Notes: generated from the letters alone by a model not told the origin. A stretch of DNA of 64,000 nt from Riemerella anatipestifer (GCF_035666175.1 NZ_CP142016.1:2170001-2234000); one strand, 5' to 3'; shown: positions 9,675-22,650, counted from the first letter of the stretch. Made by a program: numbers and translations.

Positions 9675-9836
9675 CAAGGGTTAGATATTTAATTTAAAAG
9701 TGACGGATGGGGCCAAATACAACATCAGTTCATTAAATATTTAGCGAGCGTAAAGCACATTGACATTAACGGTAAAAGACATCACAAAGAGAAAACCGAG
9801 CACTTATAAGTGCTTGAGTAACCAAAAATATTAGGA

Positions 9837-12582
<2,746 letters not shown>

Positions 12583-12697
12583 GCCTAATGGGTTATGTTA
12601 AAAAAGCCTTATAAGTGCGAGCAAGGTTTTGTCTTTGTGATGAAAATTACCGATAAAAAGAATTAGGACACACTAATTTTTATATAAAGAACTTTAG

Positions 12698-12799
<102 letters not shown>

Positions 12800-12813
12800 G
12801 TTTTTATTTTTGA

Positions 12814-12848
12814 AAAGCCTCTAGCAACACTGCTAGAGGCTTTTTTTG
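12814..12848 (+). terminator. rRNA operon terminator
   Basis: Perfect 14-bp stem AAAAGCCTCTAGCA / TGCTAGAGGCTTTT with an ACAC loop and a T-tract. Confidence 0.92.
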
Positions 12849-12883
12849 TTTTAGGGTATTGATGATTATGTGTAGGATTTAGT

Positions 12884-13014
12884 TGCGTAAGGGCGAAGGG
12901 CATTGTTGAAGCTCATCTTACAAAAGAGTAAGGGATAGGCGTGGGCTTTTTAAGATAGCGACTGCCCGTAGACCGACCCTTGCTAGGGCTTTAGAATTGC
13001 TAAGGGATACGCCC
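12884..13014. repeat. Structured intergenic repeat, copy A
   Basis: 131 bp, related to 57542-57669. Shared blocks: TGCGT(A/G)AGGGCG(A/G)AGGGCATTGTTG(A/G)AGCTC, GCGACTGCCCG(T/A)AGACCGACCC and a closing ACGCCC. Stems: GGGCG (12891-12895) with CGCCC (13010-13014); GGGCA (12898-12902) with TGCCC (12963-12967); GCT-c-ATCTTA (12911-12920) with TAAGATAGC (12951-12959); CCCTT (12977-12981) with AAGGG (13002-13006). The last two differ in sequence from copy B but still pair. Confidence 0.75.
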
Positions 13015-13054
13015 AAAAAAAAACTCACTCCACATATAGAATGATAGAGTGAGT
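13013..13054 (-). terminator. Terminator of the TonB receptor gene
   Basis: On the minus strand ACTCACTC...GAGTGAGT is followed by a run of nine T. It abuts structured repeat copy A. Confidence 0.85.
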
Positions 13055-13081
13055 CGTTAGTTGTTAGCTGATTATGGAATC

Positions 13082-15199
13082 TTACTGAAATTTAATGCTC
13101 ATTCCGAACATAAAGTTAGTGCCTGCTTGAGGGAAGAAGTAAGCATCTGGTGCCCAAACATAACCATTGTTAGCGTATTTTCTATTAAATAAGTTATTTA
13201 CGAGTAAGCTAAAATCTATATTGGTTCTGTTGAGTTTTAAGTTATATTTAGCGTTTATATCAGCTAAGTAATAATCAGATAAACTATAATTTTTGTTTTG
13301 AGTATTATCTAGGTACTGTTTCCCTATATATTGCTGAGTAAGTCCTATTAAAAACTGTGGACTAAGTTGGTAATTTAAGCTGATATTTCCCATAATATTA
13401 GGAGAGAATGAAATATCTGTGTCTTTTAAAACTACTTTTTCTCCTTTTTCGTTTTGTGAGTCTAGTTCTTTAATTTTATTTCTACTTATAGTTGCATTAG
13501 CGGTTAAGTGGAGCTGTTCTGTAATTCGAGTGGAAGTGCCTATTTCTAAACCTAAACGATAGCTATCTTTTACATTCTGTGGAATAAATGCACCTACATC
13601 ATTGATGAGCCCCGAAAGTACCAACTGGTTTTTATAAAGCATATAGTAGGCATTGGTGGTGAGGGAAAAACTACCCCATTGCTTCTCAATACCAAATTCC
13701 CAGTCATTGAGGCGTTCTGATACGGTTTGAGGATTATTTACAAGTGCCGCTCTGTTAGGCTCTCTATTGGCAACGGCATAGGAAAGAAATACTTTTCCTT
13801 TCGGAATACGATAGTTGATTCCTGCTTTTGGATTGAAGAACAACCAGTTTTTATTAAAGTTTAATCCTTCTTCTTCCCCTGTGAGGATTTTGGTATCATA
13901 CTCAATATTTCTTAGTTGTAAATCTCCAAATATCTCCCACTGATTGAGTTTTAAAATGGCTTTAGCAAATCCTGAAACTTCGTTTTTCAAGGAACGATTG
14001 CGGTAATATTCGTGTTCGTGTATATTGGTAAATTGTATGCCTGTAACATTACCAAAGTGCCAACCGTAGTATTGATTTCCTACCAACCCGAAGTTTAAGT
14101 CTAGGTTATCTAATGAACCGTAAAGATTAGATACAATACCATAAAAATCGTTATCTAGCCATTTTTTTCTGATGAAATCGGTTCGGCTGATTTCATTGCC
14201 GTTGATGGAAATGTTAGGAAGGTTATACCTAGAGAATTTATTGTCTTGTCTATAATTTTCGTAATAGCCTGCTCCTTTAGTGTAGTGGAGTGTGGTTTCT
14301 AAATTCCAATTAGAATTAAGTTTCTGTTGCCAAAGTAATTGGTAGTGGTTTTGTTGGTAGTTGTCGGTTTCATTATCATAGTATCCTATTATTTGACTCC
14401 AATCTTTATTATATATGGCTCCAGAGGGATTATACTTTCGGTTTTCTTGCATCGTCTTCGCATTGATGCCATTCCATGCATGATAAGTTTGTTCTTTTCC
14501 ACCAAACATCTTAAGCCTTAATCTAGTTTTTCCTTCTTCAAAAAGAGCTGTGAAATTATAAGAACTTAAGTCTGAAAATGCTCGGTCTATGTAACCGTCC
14601 GAATGTATCGTGGTATATCTCCCCATAACGGAAAGCCTGTTATTCCAAAATTTGCCAGAGCCTATTTCTGCTGAATATTTGTAGGTGTTAAATGAGCCAT
14701 AGCTGTTGTCTGAACGAAGATAAAAATGCTCTTCTGGCTCTCTTGAAATAATATTAACACTAGCTCCAAATGCCGCCGCACCGTTCGAAGAAGTACCAAC
14801 ACCTCTTTGTATCACAATTTGTGAGGCTGAGCTGGTAAGGTCTGGAACATTAACGAAAAAAGTTCCTTGAGATTCAGAATCGTTGTATGGGACGCCGTTC
14901 ATCATCACATTTACAGAAGTGCCTGCTGTACCTCTAATTCTAAAACCTGTATAGCCTACACCATTACCTGCATCGGAGGTAGAAACTACAGACATTTGAT
15001 TCTTTAATAAAATAGGTAAATCTTGTCCCAAGTTTTTAGCACCTAGTTCTTTTTCTACATTGATGATGTCTTTGGAAATAGGAAGCCTTTTGGTAAAAGT
15101 TACTTCTGCCACTTCTGTGGTCTTTGTAGAGTCTTTTGGGGTTTGTTGTGCCCCAACTACGGAACTTGCTAAAAGTCCATAAAAAACAAATCCTTTCAT
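13082..15199 (-). CDS. TonB-dependent outer-membrane receptor, probable thiamine (or precursor) importer
   Basis: 705 residues with a signal peptide (MKGFVFYGLLASSVVGAQ). An N-terminal plug domain with KDIINVEKELGAKNLGQDLP and VGYTGFRIRGTAGTSVNVMM is followed by a long beta-barrel ending in an aromatic residue (MFGMSIKFQ), as receptors do. TonB-dependent receptors import scarce substrates over the outer membrane using TonB-ExbBD energy. Substrate assignment rests on the TPP riboswitch in its leader (15288-15352), not on the protein itself. No substrate-binding lipoprotein or permease gene is next to it. It carries its own terminator. Confidence 0.9.
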   Translation of the reverse strand: MKGFVFYGLLASSVVGAQQTPKDSTKTTEVAEVTFTKRLPISKDIINVEKELGAKNLGQDLPILLKNQMSVVSTSDAGNGVGYTGFRIRGTAGTSVNVMMNGVPYNDSESQGTFFVNVPDLTSSASQIVIQRGVGTSSNGAAAFGASVNIISREPEEHFYLRSDNSYGSFNTYKYSAEIGSGKFWNNRLSVMGRYTTIHSDGYIDRAFSDLSSYNFTALFEEGKTRLRLKMFGGKEQTYHAWNGINAKTMQENRKYNPSGAIYNKDWSQIIGYYDNETDNYQQNHYQLLWQQKLNSNWNLETTLHYTKGAGYYENYRQDNKFSRYNLPNISINGNEISRTDFIRKKWLDNDFYGIVSNLYGSLDNLDLNFGLVGNQYYGWHFGNVTGIQFTNIHEHEYYRNRSLKNEVSGFAKAILKLNQWEIFGDLQLRNIEYDTKILTGEEEGLNFNKNWLFFNPKAGINYRIPKGKVFLSYAVANREPNRAALVNNPQTVSERLNDWEFGIEKQWGSFSLTTNAYYMLYKNQLVLSGLINDVGAFIPQNVKDSYRLGLEIGTSTRITEQLHLTANATISRNKIKELDSQNEKGEKVVLKDTDISFSPNIMGNISLNYQLSPQFLIGLTQQYIGKQYLDNTQNKNYSLSDYYLADINAKYNLKLNRTNIDFSLLVNNLFNRKYANNGYVWAPDAYFFPQAGTNFMFGMSIKFQ

Positions 15200-15287
15200 T
15201 CTTAATTAAATTTTTTGAGTTTAAAATTTAGTTGGAATAAAAGAGGTTATAATAATTATACGATACTCCCAAATCGTGGGAGAAATT

Positions 15288-15352
15288 TCCCTAAACAGCA
15301 TTACCTGTTCTAGGTTCATTGGGTATAATCTCAGCCTATTACAGCACCCCTT
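15288..15352 (-). promoter_or_regulatory. TPP (thiamine pyrophosphate) riboswitch
   Basis: Reading the minus strand: GGGGTGC, then GGCTGAGATTATACCC, then GAACCTAGAACAGGTAATGC, then AGGGA. These are the thi-box landmarks in order (CUGAGA, ACCUGAU-like, GGUAAUGC, AGGGA). An adjacent hairpin CTCCC-ACGATTT-GGGAG (about 15267-15283) lies between it and the receptor start and may be part of the expression platform. Expected effect from the family: repression of the receptor when TPP is plentiful. Confidence 0.93.
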
Positions 15353-15404
15353 TATTTTCGGTTGCGAATATAAGCAAAAAAATATAAACTATTGGATACA
15401 TAAT

Positions 15405-15436
15405 AAAAATCCTCTTAGTGGTATGCTAAGAGGATG
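15405..15436 (-). terminator. Terminator of the asnS-rpoN operon
   Basis: ATCCTCTTAG / CTAAGAGGAT with a 7-base loop; on the minus strand it is followed by TTTTTATT. Confidence 0.85.
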
Positions 15437-15448
15437 ATTGTATGTGGT

Positions 15449-16918
15449 TTATAGTTCTTTTCTTAATCTTGCTACAGGGATATTTAGCTGGTCTCTGTAT
15501 TTGGCTATGGTTCTTCTAGCAATGTTGTAGCCTTTGTCTTTAAGAATTTTAACTAAAGCATCATCAGTATAGGGTTTTCTTTTGTTCTCGTTATCTACTA
15601 CTTCTTGTAAGAACGTTTTAATTTCTTTGGTAGAAACTTCCTCACCATCTTCGTTGGTTAGGCTGTCAGAGAACAAATCTTTAAGTAGTACAATGCCGTT
15701 TGGCGTATCTGCATATTTACTCTTGACTACTCTAGAAATGGTAGAAATGTCAAACCCTGTAATGTCTGCAACATCTTTTAAAATCATTGGTTTTAAGGAT
15801 TTGTCATCACCCGTTAAGAAATACTCGTGTTGTAGTTTTACAATAGCAGAAATGGTTTGCATTAAAGTATTTTGTCTTTGGTTGATGGCATCTATGTACC
15901 ACTTAGCTGCATCTAATTTTTGTTTGATGAATAGTGCCGCTTGTTTATGGTCTTTAGACTCTTTATCGTGAGAATAAGTATCTAAAATATCACGATACTC
16001 ACTAGAAACCCTTAGTTGTGGTGCATTTTTGCTATTGAGCAGAGGCGTTACCTTATTATCTTTAACCTGAATGGTAAAATCAGGGATAATCTCTTGGTTG
16101 ATGGTAATGGTTTGCGTATCAAAGTTACCACCCAAACGAGGCGAAAGATTACTTATTTCGTCTAAAGCCTCTTTTAACTCTTCCTCTGAGCAGTCTAGCC
16201 TCTGCATTATTTTTTTGTAATGCTTATTCGTAAGTGCTTCAAACTGAGTTTTAAGAATTTCCTCTGCGAGTTCTGTGTTTTTGTTAGGTGCTGTTTGCAG
16301 TTTAGAACGGATTTGTAATAGCAAACATTCTTGTAAATCTCTAGCACCTACCCCTGGAGGGTCAAGTTTTTGTACTCTGTTAAGGAGGATTTCTTCTACT
16401 CTTTCTTCCGTGGTATAGATTCCTTGCGAGAAGGCTAAATCATCTACGATAGCTTTAAGCTCTCTACGAATATATCCATCATTATCTAAGTTCCCAATAA
16501 GATATTCGGCTATTACCAACTCTTCTCCAGAGATATGTCTTAGCCTGATTTGTTCTATCAGATAGTCATAGATGGTTTGTCCTTCGGTGAGTACACTTTG
16601 TTGGTCAAACTCTTCATCGTCAGGAGAGTAGTTGCTAGACGCTGTTTTGTAAGACGGTTCATCATCAAACAAGTATTCATTTACATCAAAATCTGTTTCT
16701 ATGCTATCAGAATCTTCATCGTTCAGTTTGTCTAACTCTGAGTATTCTTCACCATAATCGGCTTCTTCTTCTACCTTTTCCAAGGCAGGGTTTTCCTCTA
16801 GTTCTCTTTCTAACTCTTCTTCAAAATCAAGAGTGTGCAGCTGTATCAGTTTCATCAGCTGTATTTGTTGAGGCGCTAGTTTCTGCCCTAGTTTGAGTTG
16901 TAAATTTTGCTTTAGCAT
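15449..16918 (-). CDS. rpoN: RNA polymerase sigma-54 factor
   Basis: 489 residues. The Gln/Leu-rich activator-interaction region I is at the start (LKQNLQLKLGQKLAPQQIQL), an acidic region II follows, then the core-binding and HTH parts, and the C-terminus carries the RpoN box as ARRTIAKYRDQLNIP. Sigma-54 directs RNA polymerase to -24/-12 promoters and needs AAA+ activators. It begins two bases after the asnS stop, so both are one operon. Confidence 0.96.
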   Translation of the reverse strand: MLKQNLQLKLGQKLAPQQIQLMKLIQLHTLDFEEELERELEENPALEKVEEEADYGEEYSELDKLNDEDSDSIETDFDVNEYLFDDEPSYKTASSNYSPDDEEFDQQSVLTEGQTIYDYLIEQIRLRHISGEELVIAEYLIGNLDNDGYIRRELKAIVDDLAFSQGIYTTEERVEEILLNRVQKLDPPGVGARDLQECLLLQIRSKLQTAPNKNTELAEEILKTQFEALTNKHYKKIMQRLDCSEEELKEALDEISNLSPRLGGNFDTQTITINQEIIPDFTIQVKDNKVTPLLNSKNAPQLRVSSEYRDILDTYSHDKESKDHKQAALFIKQKLDAAKWYIDAINQRQNTLMQTISAIVKLQHEYFLTGDDKSLKPMILKDVADITGFDISTISRVVKSKYADTPNGIVLLKDLFSDSLTNEDGEEVSTKEIKTFLQEVVDNENKRKPYTDDALVKILKDKGYNIARRTIAKYRDQLNIPVARLRKEL

Positions 16919-16920
16919 GA

Positions 16921-18369
16921 TTAAAATTCAGCGTTTTTAGGTGTTCTAGGGAATGGGATTACATCACGAATGTTCGTCATTCCAGTTACAAATAGCACCA
17001 ATCTTTCTAGTCCTAAACCAAACCCAGCGTGAGGTACAGAACCGAATTTTCTGGTATCTAGATACCACCATAATTCGTGTTCATCTACATTCATATCTGC
17101 CATTTTTTGCTTTAGAACTTCTAGACGCTCTTCTCTCTGTGACCCTCCAATGATTTCTCCAATACCAGGGAAAAGCACGTCCATTGCCGCCACTGTTTTT
17201 TGGTCTTCGTTAAGACGCATATAAAAGGCTTTGATTTCTTTAGGATAATCAAATAAGACTACAGGACATTCAAAATGTTTCTCTACGAGATAACGCTCGT
17301 GCTCCGACTGGAGGTCTGCTCCCCATTTTTCCACAGGGAACTGGAACTTCCCTTTTTTATTTTCTTTAGAGTTGAGTAGTATTTCTATTGCTTCTGTATA
17401 GCTTACACGCTTAAAGCGTTTTTTCACTACATTTTCTAGTTTTTCTATTAGACCTTCTTTCGCTCTATCCTTTTCAGGTTTTTGTTTTTGCTCTTCAGCA
17501 AAGCGTTTGTCTAGTAGCTCTAAATCATCTTTACAATGGTCTAGTACATACTGGATAACATACTTTAAGAAAGATTCTGCTAAATCTATGTTGTCTTCTA
17601 AATTATTGAAAGCCACTTCAGGCTCTACCATCCAGAATTCGGCTAAGTGTCTTGTAGTATTAGAGTTTTCTGCACGGAATGTAGGTCCAAAAGTATAGAC
17701 TCTCCCAAGCCCCATTGCTGCAGTCTCGGCTTCTAGCTGTCCAGATACGGTAAGATTCGTTTTCTTACCAAAGAAATCTTGTGTATAATCTACCTCTCCG
17801 TCTTCGTTTTTAGGAACCTTATTAAGGTCAAAGTTGCTCACTCCAAACATTTCTCCAGCACCTTCGGCATCAGCCCCTGTAATGATAGGCGTATTGATGT
17901 AGAAAAACTGGTTTTGGTTAAAGAATTGGTGAATGGCAAAACTCACGGCACTTCTCACACGGAACACCGCACCAAACAGATTAGTTCTGAAACGAAGGTG
18001 TGCTTGTTCTCTTAGCTTTTCTAGAGTGTGTCTTTTAGGCTGAAGTATGGTAGATTGTAATTCTTCGGATAGGTTTTCTCCTAGTAATTCTATTTTTTTA
18101 GCAATAATCTCTACTGACTGCCCAGCCCCTTGGCTTTCCACCACTTCGCCTGTTACTTTAAGCGATGAAGCGGTGTGGATATTTTTAATAATCTCATCAT
18201 CAAATTTCTCAAAATCTACTACGATTTGGAGGTTGTTAAGCGTAGAACCGTCATTAAGTGCAATAAACCTGTTTGAACGGAATGCTCTTACCCAACCTTC
18301 TATGGTAATGTCGTGATGAAGAATCGTTTTATAGTTTGATAAAATATCTTTTATAGTTTGTTTTTCCAT
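16921..18369 (-). CDS. asnS: Asparaginyl-tRNA synthetase
   Basis: 482 residues; class IIb aminoacyl-tRNA synthetase charging tRNA-Asn. An N-terminal OB-fold anticodon-binding domain ([20 protein letters not shown]) precedes the catalytic domain with motif 2 [33 protein letters not shown], and motif 3 [19 protein letters not shown] box on the minus strand (18392-18399) marks a promoter about 25 bases before the ATG. Confidence 0.96.
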   Translation of the reverse strand: MEKQTIKDILSNYKTILHHDITIEGWVRAFRSNRFIALNDGSTLNNLQIVVDFEKFDDEIIKNIHTASSLKVTGEVVESQGAGQSVEIIAKKIELLGENLSEELQSTILQPKRHTLEKLREQAHLRFRTNLFGAVFRVRSAVSFAIHQFFNQNQFFYINTPIITGADAEGAGEMFGVSNFDLNKVPKNEDGEVDYTQDFFGKKTNLTVSGQLEAETAAMGLGRVYTFGPTFRAENSNTTRHLAEFWMVEPEVAFNNLEDNIDLAESFLKYVIQYVLDHCKDDLELLDKRFAEEQKQKPEKDRAKEGLIEKLENVVKKRFKRVSYTEAIEILLNSKENKKGKFQFPVEKWGADLQSEHERYLVEKHFECPVVLFDYPKEIKAFYMRLNEDQKTVAAMDVLFPGIGEIIGGSQREERLEVLKQKMADMNVDEHELWWYLDTRKFGSVPHAGFGLGLERLVLFVTGMTNIRDVIPFPRTPKNAEF

Positions 18370-18476
18370 TGTATAATATGCTGTTTAGGTGCAAAGATAA
18401 AAAAAAGGTTTCATTCTAGGAGGGTTTAAAAATGACAAATCTCCATTTAGAAAATTGGGGTAATGCTTTCATAACA

Positions 18477-18510
18477 AAAAGCCTTCCTTTGTCTTGTGAG
18501 GAAGGCTTTG
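18477..18510 (-). terminator. Terminator of the CoA-transferase gene
   Basis: AAAGCCTTCCT / AGGAAGGCTTT stem on the minus strand, followed by TTGTTATG after TTTT. Confidence 0.8.
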
Positions 18511-18532
18511 GTATCGTTTTTAACGGAGTTTA

Positions 18533-19813
18533 TTACAACTCTACTTTGAATCTTTCAAATGCCGCTTTATCTAGCATTTCTCTATCATCAGGGTGAGCTA
18601 TTTCTATAAGCGCTTTAGCTCTTTCTCTAAGGCTCTTTCCGTAAAGGTACGCTGTGCCGTATTCTGTAATCACATAGTGGATATGCCCTCTTGTAGTTAC
18701 CACACCAGCCCCTGGTTTTAGTAGAGGAACAATTCTCGGAACACCTTTTTTAGTACGAGAAGAAATGGCGATGATAGGCTTGCCACCCTCACTTAGAGCG
18801 GCTCCTCTCATAAAGTCCATCTGTCCACCAATACCACTGAACTGGTAAGTCCCGATAGAGTCAGCACAAACTTGTCCTGTTAAATCAACCTCTATGGCAG
18901 AGTTAATCGCCGTCATTTTTTGGTTCTTCATAATTTCGATAGGGTGGTTTACCTTTAATACATCTAAGAACGCAATAGACGGGTTGTCATTGATGAAGTC
19001 ATACAATCTTTTAGTACCGAAACAGAAACTTGTAATGGTGCGGTTCTCGTGAGCTCCTTTGTATTTGTTATTGATGACATCATTCTTAATTAAATCTATC
19101 ACCCCATCACTTAACATTTCTGTATGTATCCCTAAATCTTTATGGTTGGTAAGGCACTGTAATACCGCATCTGGGATAGTACCTATCCCCATTTGTAGGG
19201 TAGATCTGTCGTCTATAAGCTCGGCAACATTCTTTCCTATTTGGCGTTCTACATCGGTTACTTTAGAGCCATAGTCTATGGTTAAAAGCTCCTCTTCGTG
19301 CCAAATCATTTTGTCTATTCTTTGTACATGTATCATACCATCTCCGTGGGTTCTTGGCATTTTAGGGTTTACTACCGCAATAATGCTTTTCGCACTATCT
19401 ACGGCACTTCTAGCCACATCTATAGAAGTTCCTAAAGTACAGTAGCCATGTACATCAGGAGGCGATACCGTAACGATAGCCACATCTAGCGGAAGCACTT
19501 TATTTTTGAATAACAATGGAATTTCACTCAAGAACACAGGAACGAAATCTCCTCTCCCGCAGTTTACTGCTTCTCTTACTGGCGTAGATACAAATAAAGA
19601 CTTAATGTAGAAGCTGTCTTTGTACTGTGGCTTTGCAATCTCCATATTCCCTTGTTGGGTGATGGAAACCACCTCTACATTTCTAAGCCTATCGGCTTGT
19701 CTTGCCATTTCATCTATAAGTACATTAGGTGTACAGGCACTACCGTGCAAAAATACACGGTCGCCACTTTTAACGATAGATATTGCCTCTTCGGCTGATA
19801 CATAATGATGCAT
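18533..19813 (-). CDS. Acetyl-CoA hydrolase/transferase family CoA-transferase
   Basis: 426 residues with both halves of the family: N-terminal VFLHGSACTPNVLIDEMA and the C-terminal block MGIGTIPDAVLQCLTNHK through FSGIGGQMDFMRGA and VVTTRGHIHYVITEYGTA. Members move CoA between carboxylic acids (4-hydroxybutyrate, succinate, acetate). The donor and acceptor cannot be decided here. It lies 28 bases after hmgA on the same strand; hydrolysis products of tyrosine breakdown (acetoacetate, fumarate) make a CoA-transferase a sensible neighbour, but this is inference. Confidence 0.88.
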   Translation of the reverse strand: MHHYVSAEEAISIVKSGDRVFLHGSACTPNVLIDEMARQADRLRNVEVVSITQQGNMEIAKPQYKDSFYIKSLFVSTPVREAVNCGRGDFVPVFLSEIPLLFKNKVLPLDVAIVTVSPPDVHGYCTLGTSIDVARSAVDSAKSIIAVVNPKMPRTHGDGMIHVQRIDKMIWHEEELLTIDYGSKVTDVERQIGKNVAELIDDRSTLQMGIGTIPDAVLQCLTNHKDLGIHTEMLSDGVIDLIKNDVINNKYKGAHENRTITSFCFGTKRLYDFINDNPSIAFLDVLKVNHPIEIMKNQKMTAINSAIEVDLTGQVCADSIGTYQFSGIGGQMDFMRGAALSEGGKPIIAISSRTKKGVPRIVPLLKPGAGVVTTRGHIHYVITEYGTAYLYGKSLRERAKALIEIAHPDDREMLDKAAFERFKVEL

Positions 19814-19841
19814 TGTATATTATATTTTTTTAGTTTAAACT

Positions 19842-21005
19842 TTAGTTATTTTCATCTTCTAGCCAACTGGTTTTGTAGCTGGTGTCTTCTACTTTAATAG
19901 CTTCCTCTGTAATCTTTAGCGGACGGAATGGGTCTACCATCACAGCGTACTCTTCAGTGGATTTTTTACCGATGCTTCGCTCCATAGCTCCAGGGTGAGG
20001 CCCATGTACTATACCGCCTGGGTGTAGGGTGAAATCCATTAAATCAATATGGTTTCTACTCATAAAATCGCCTTCGGTGTAGAAGAGTACCTCATCGCTA
20101 TCGATGTTAGAGTGGTTGTAAGGAGCAGGTATAGCGTCAGGGTGGTAGTCGTAAAGCCTTGCCACAAAAGAGCAAACCACAAAATTATGTCCCTCAAAAT
20201 TCTGATGTACTGGTGGCGGTTGGTGGATACGCCCTGTGATAGGTTCAAAGTTTTTGATGTTGAACTTATACGGATAAAAATAGCCGTCCCAACCTACCAC
20301 ATCAAATGGGTGTGTGGCATAGATAAAATCGGTAATGTGATTTTCTTTCTTTACTTTAATAAGGAAGTCTCCCTTCTCATCTATAGGTGGCACAAAAGTA
20401 GGGGCAATGATGTCCCTCTCGCAGAACGGCGAATGCTCTAGCAACTGCCCAAATTCATTGCGGTAGCGTTTAGGCGTATAGATAGGGGAGTGGCTTTCTA
20501 AAAAGAAAAGTACCGTGTCTTCTGTTTCAAAAGAGATTTGGTAAATCGTCCCTCTAGGAATAATAAGGTAGTCGCCTACGGAAAAATCTAAATTCCCTAC
20601 AAAGGTTTTAAGAACCCCTTTACCTTGATGCACAAACAACAGCTCATCGCACTCTGCATTTTTGTAGAAATAGTCCATAGACTGCAGGGGCTTGGCAAGT
20701 CCCATTTTAAGGTCGTTATTAAGGAGTAATACCTTTCTACTGTCTAGGAAATCTTTTTCGGGAGTTACATTCATACCCTTAAACATTCTAGGGGTAATGT
20801 TTTTCTCTACCGCTATTTTGGGCGATACATCTTTAGGAGCTCCTATAGATTTAATTTGAGTGGGTCTGTGGATATGGTATAATAAAGAAGCAATCCCATG
20901 AAATCCTTCTGTACCAAAAAGCTGTTCGTAATAGAACTGCCCTTCTTTAGATTTAAAGACGGTGTGTCTTTTTTGTGGAATGTCTCCTAGTTGGATGTAT
21001 CTCAT
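19842..21005 (-). CDS. hmgA: Homogentisate 1,2-dioxygenase
   Basis: 387 residues. Opens the ring of homogentisate to maleylacetoacetate in tyrosine catabolism, using Fe(II). Family landmarks: YHIHRPTQ near the start, CDELLFVHQGKGVLKT, DYLIIPRGTIYQI, and the cupin metal region PPVHQNFEGHNFVVCSFVAR with HPGGIVHGPHPGAMERSIG near the end, supplying His and Glu ligands. It heads a small operon with the CoA-transferase. The next catabolic enzyme, fumarylacetoacetase, is not adjacent; an FAH-fold protein lies at 58260-58865 but looks like a different subfamily. Confidence 0.92.
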   Translation of the reverse strand: MRYIQLGDIPQKRHTVFKSKEGQFYYEQLFGTEGFHGIASLLYHIHRPTQIKSIGAPKDVSPKIAVEKNITPRMFKGMNVTPEKDFLDSRKVLLLNNDLKMGLAKPLQSMDYFYKNAECDELLFVHQGKGVLKTFVGNLDFSVGDYLIIPRGTIYQISFETEDTVLFFLESHSPIYTPKRYRNEFGQLLEHSPFCERDIIAPTFVPPIDEKGDFLIKVKKENHITDFIYATHPFDVVGWDGYFYPYKFNIKNFEPITGRIHQPPPVHQNFEGHNFVVCSFVARLYDYHPDAIPAPYNHSNIDSDEVLFYTEGDFMSRNHIDLMDFTLHPGGIVHGPHPGAMERSIGKKSTEEYAVMVDPFRPLKITEEAIKVEDTSYKTSWLEDENN

Positions 21006-21122
21006 TTCTACTGTTTTCAGAATTTACTCCAAAAATACGCAAAAATACCGAAACCTAGTGGGTTTTTAAGTGGCAAAATAAGGGAAGGGGTTTAGGCTAA
21101 GACCAAAAACTTTTGTAAAAAC

Positions 21123-21153
21123 TTGCACACTTCTGCAAAAGGTTATAAGTTTG
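21123..21153 (+). promoter_or_regulatory. Promoter reading into the AC microsatellite region
   Basis: TTG at 21123-21125, 20-base spacer, TAAGTTTG at 21146-21153. Transcription would start near 21160, almost at the ATG at 21164. Confidence 0.65.
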
Positions 21154-21163
21154 CCCTAGTTTT

Positions 21164-21517
<354 letters not shown>

Positions 21518-21529
21518 TTTAGTAATTAA

Positions 21530-22509
21530 ACCCGTTGTGCATTATGAAATGAAAAAAACAAGAGTTGTTTATTAGACTGAAAATCAGTATATTGTTTTTG
21601 CTATAAAACGATATAAATGAACAACATAGAGCAAATATATGAAAGAATTTTGGAAGTTTTAGGACTTTTTTCAGAAAATCAACTGATTAGTTATCAGAGA
21701 AGAACACCTAAAATGAGCGATTTAGAAGTCATAAGTCTTAATATTACTGCTGAATACTTGAGTATTGATAGCGAATTACAGTTCTTTAGAAAATTGCCAA
21801 ACTCTCTGATAAACAAAATTGAAAGAAGTGTTTACAATAAGCGAAAACGAAGACTATCCCTACAAACAGAGCAAATTAGACAGCGTATTTCGATGGAGTT
21901 CAATGAGTTTGAAGATATTTTTATCGTTGATAGCATGCCAATGAAAGTTTGTGAAAACGCTCGTTCTACTCGTTCAAAAATTTGTAAAGAGCAATCCTAT
22001 TCTTCACCAACATATGGTTATTGTGCTTCACAGAAATTATATTTCTATGGCTATAAACTACACGCAGTATGTTCTTTAAATGGTGTGATTAAGAATTTTG
22101 ATATAAGCCCTGCATCCGTTCACGACATCCACTATTTAAAAGATAGTGGTGAGCAAATGCGAAACTGTACTTTAATTGGAGATAGAGGCTATTTATCAGC
22201 AAAAGTTCAAATAGATTTATTTAACTATGCTAATATTAAATTAGATACACCAATGAGAAGTAATCAGAAAGATTATATTCCTCAATTTTCATTGTACAAG
22301 AAAAAGCGAAAACGAATTGAGACATTTTTCTCTCAACTTTGCGACCAATTTATGATTAAAAGAAACTATGCTAAAACTTTTGAAGGCTTTAAAACAAGGA
22401 TAATCAGTAAAATAACCGCCGCAACGGTTATTCAATATATCAATAAATTTATCTTCCAAAGAAAATTAAATCATCTAAAAATCAGTATTATTTAAAATGC
22501 ACAACGAGT
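21530..22509 (+). mobile_element. IS982-family element, copy 2 (980 bp)
   Basis: Starts ACCCGTTGTGC and ends GCACAACGAGT. Flanks are GTAATTAA (left) and TTACTAAT (right), not a direct repeat, so the target duplication is missing. Confidence 0.93.
21617..22495 (+). CDS. IS982-family transposase (copy 2)
   Basis: 292 residues, DDE residues intact. Distinguished by Ile4, Phe56 (Leu in all other copies) and Ser177. Confidence 0.95.
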   Translation: MNNIEQIYERILEVLGLFSENQLISYQRRTPKMSDLEVISLNITAEYLSIDSELQFFRKLPNSLINKIERSVYNKRKRRLSLQTEQIRQRISMEFNEFEDIFIVDSMPMKVCENARSTRSKICKEQSYSSPTYGYCASQKLYFYGYKLHAVCSLNGVIKNFDISPASVHDIHYLKDSGEQMRNCTLIGDRGYLSAKVQIDLFNYANIKLDTPMRSNQKDYIPQFSLYKKKRKRIETFFSQLCDQFMIKRNYAKTFEGFKTRIISKITAATVIQYINKFIFQRKLNHLKISII

Positions 22510-22597
22510 TTACTAATGCAAAAGTAAACTTATAGACCGCCAAAAACAGGCAGCTTTAAAATAAATCTTAATAAAATTTTCTCCAGTATTTAACAAT

Positions 22598-22622
22598 AAA
22601 TGGTGCTGAATAGCACCATTTA
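22598..22622 (-). terminator. Probable terminator of the broken outer-membrane protein gene
   Basis: Perfect AAATGGTGCT / AGCACCATTT stem with a 4-base loop; the T-tract on the minus strand is weak. Confidence 0.55.
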
Positions 22623-22650
22623 TAAATCTACAACTAAAAAATTCCAAACC

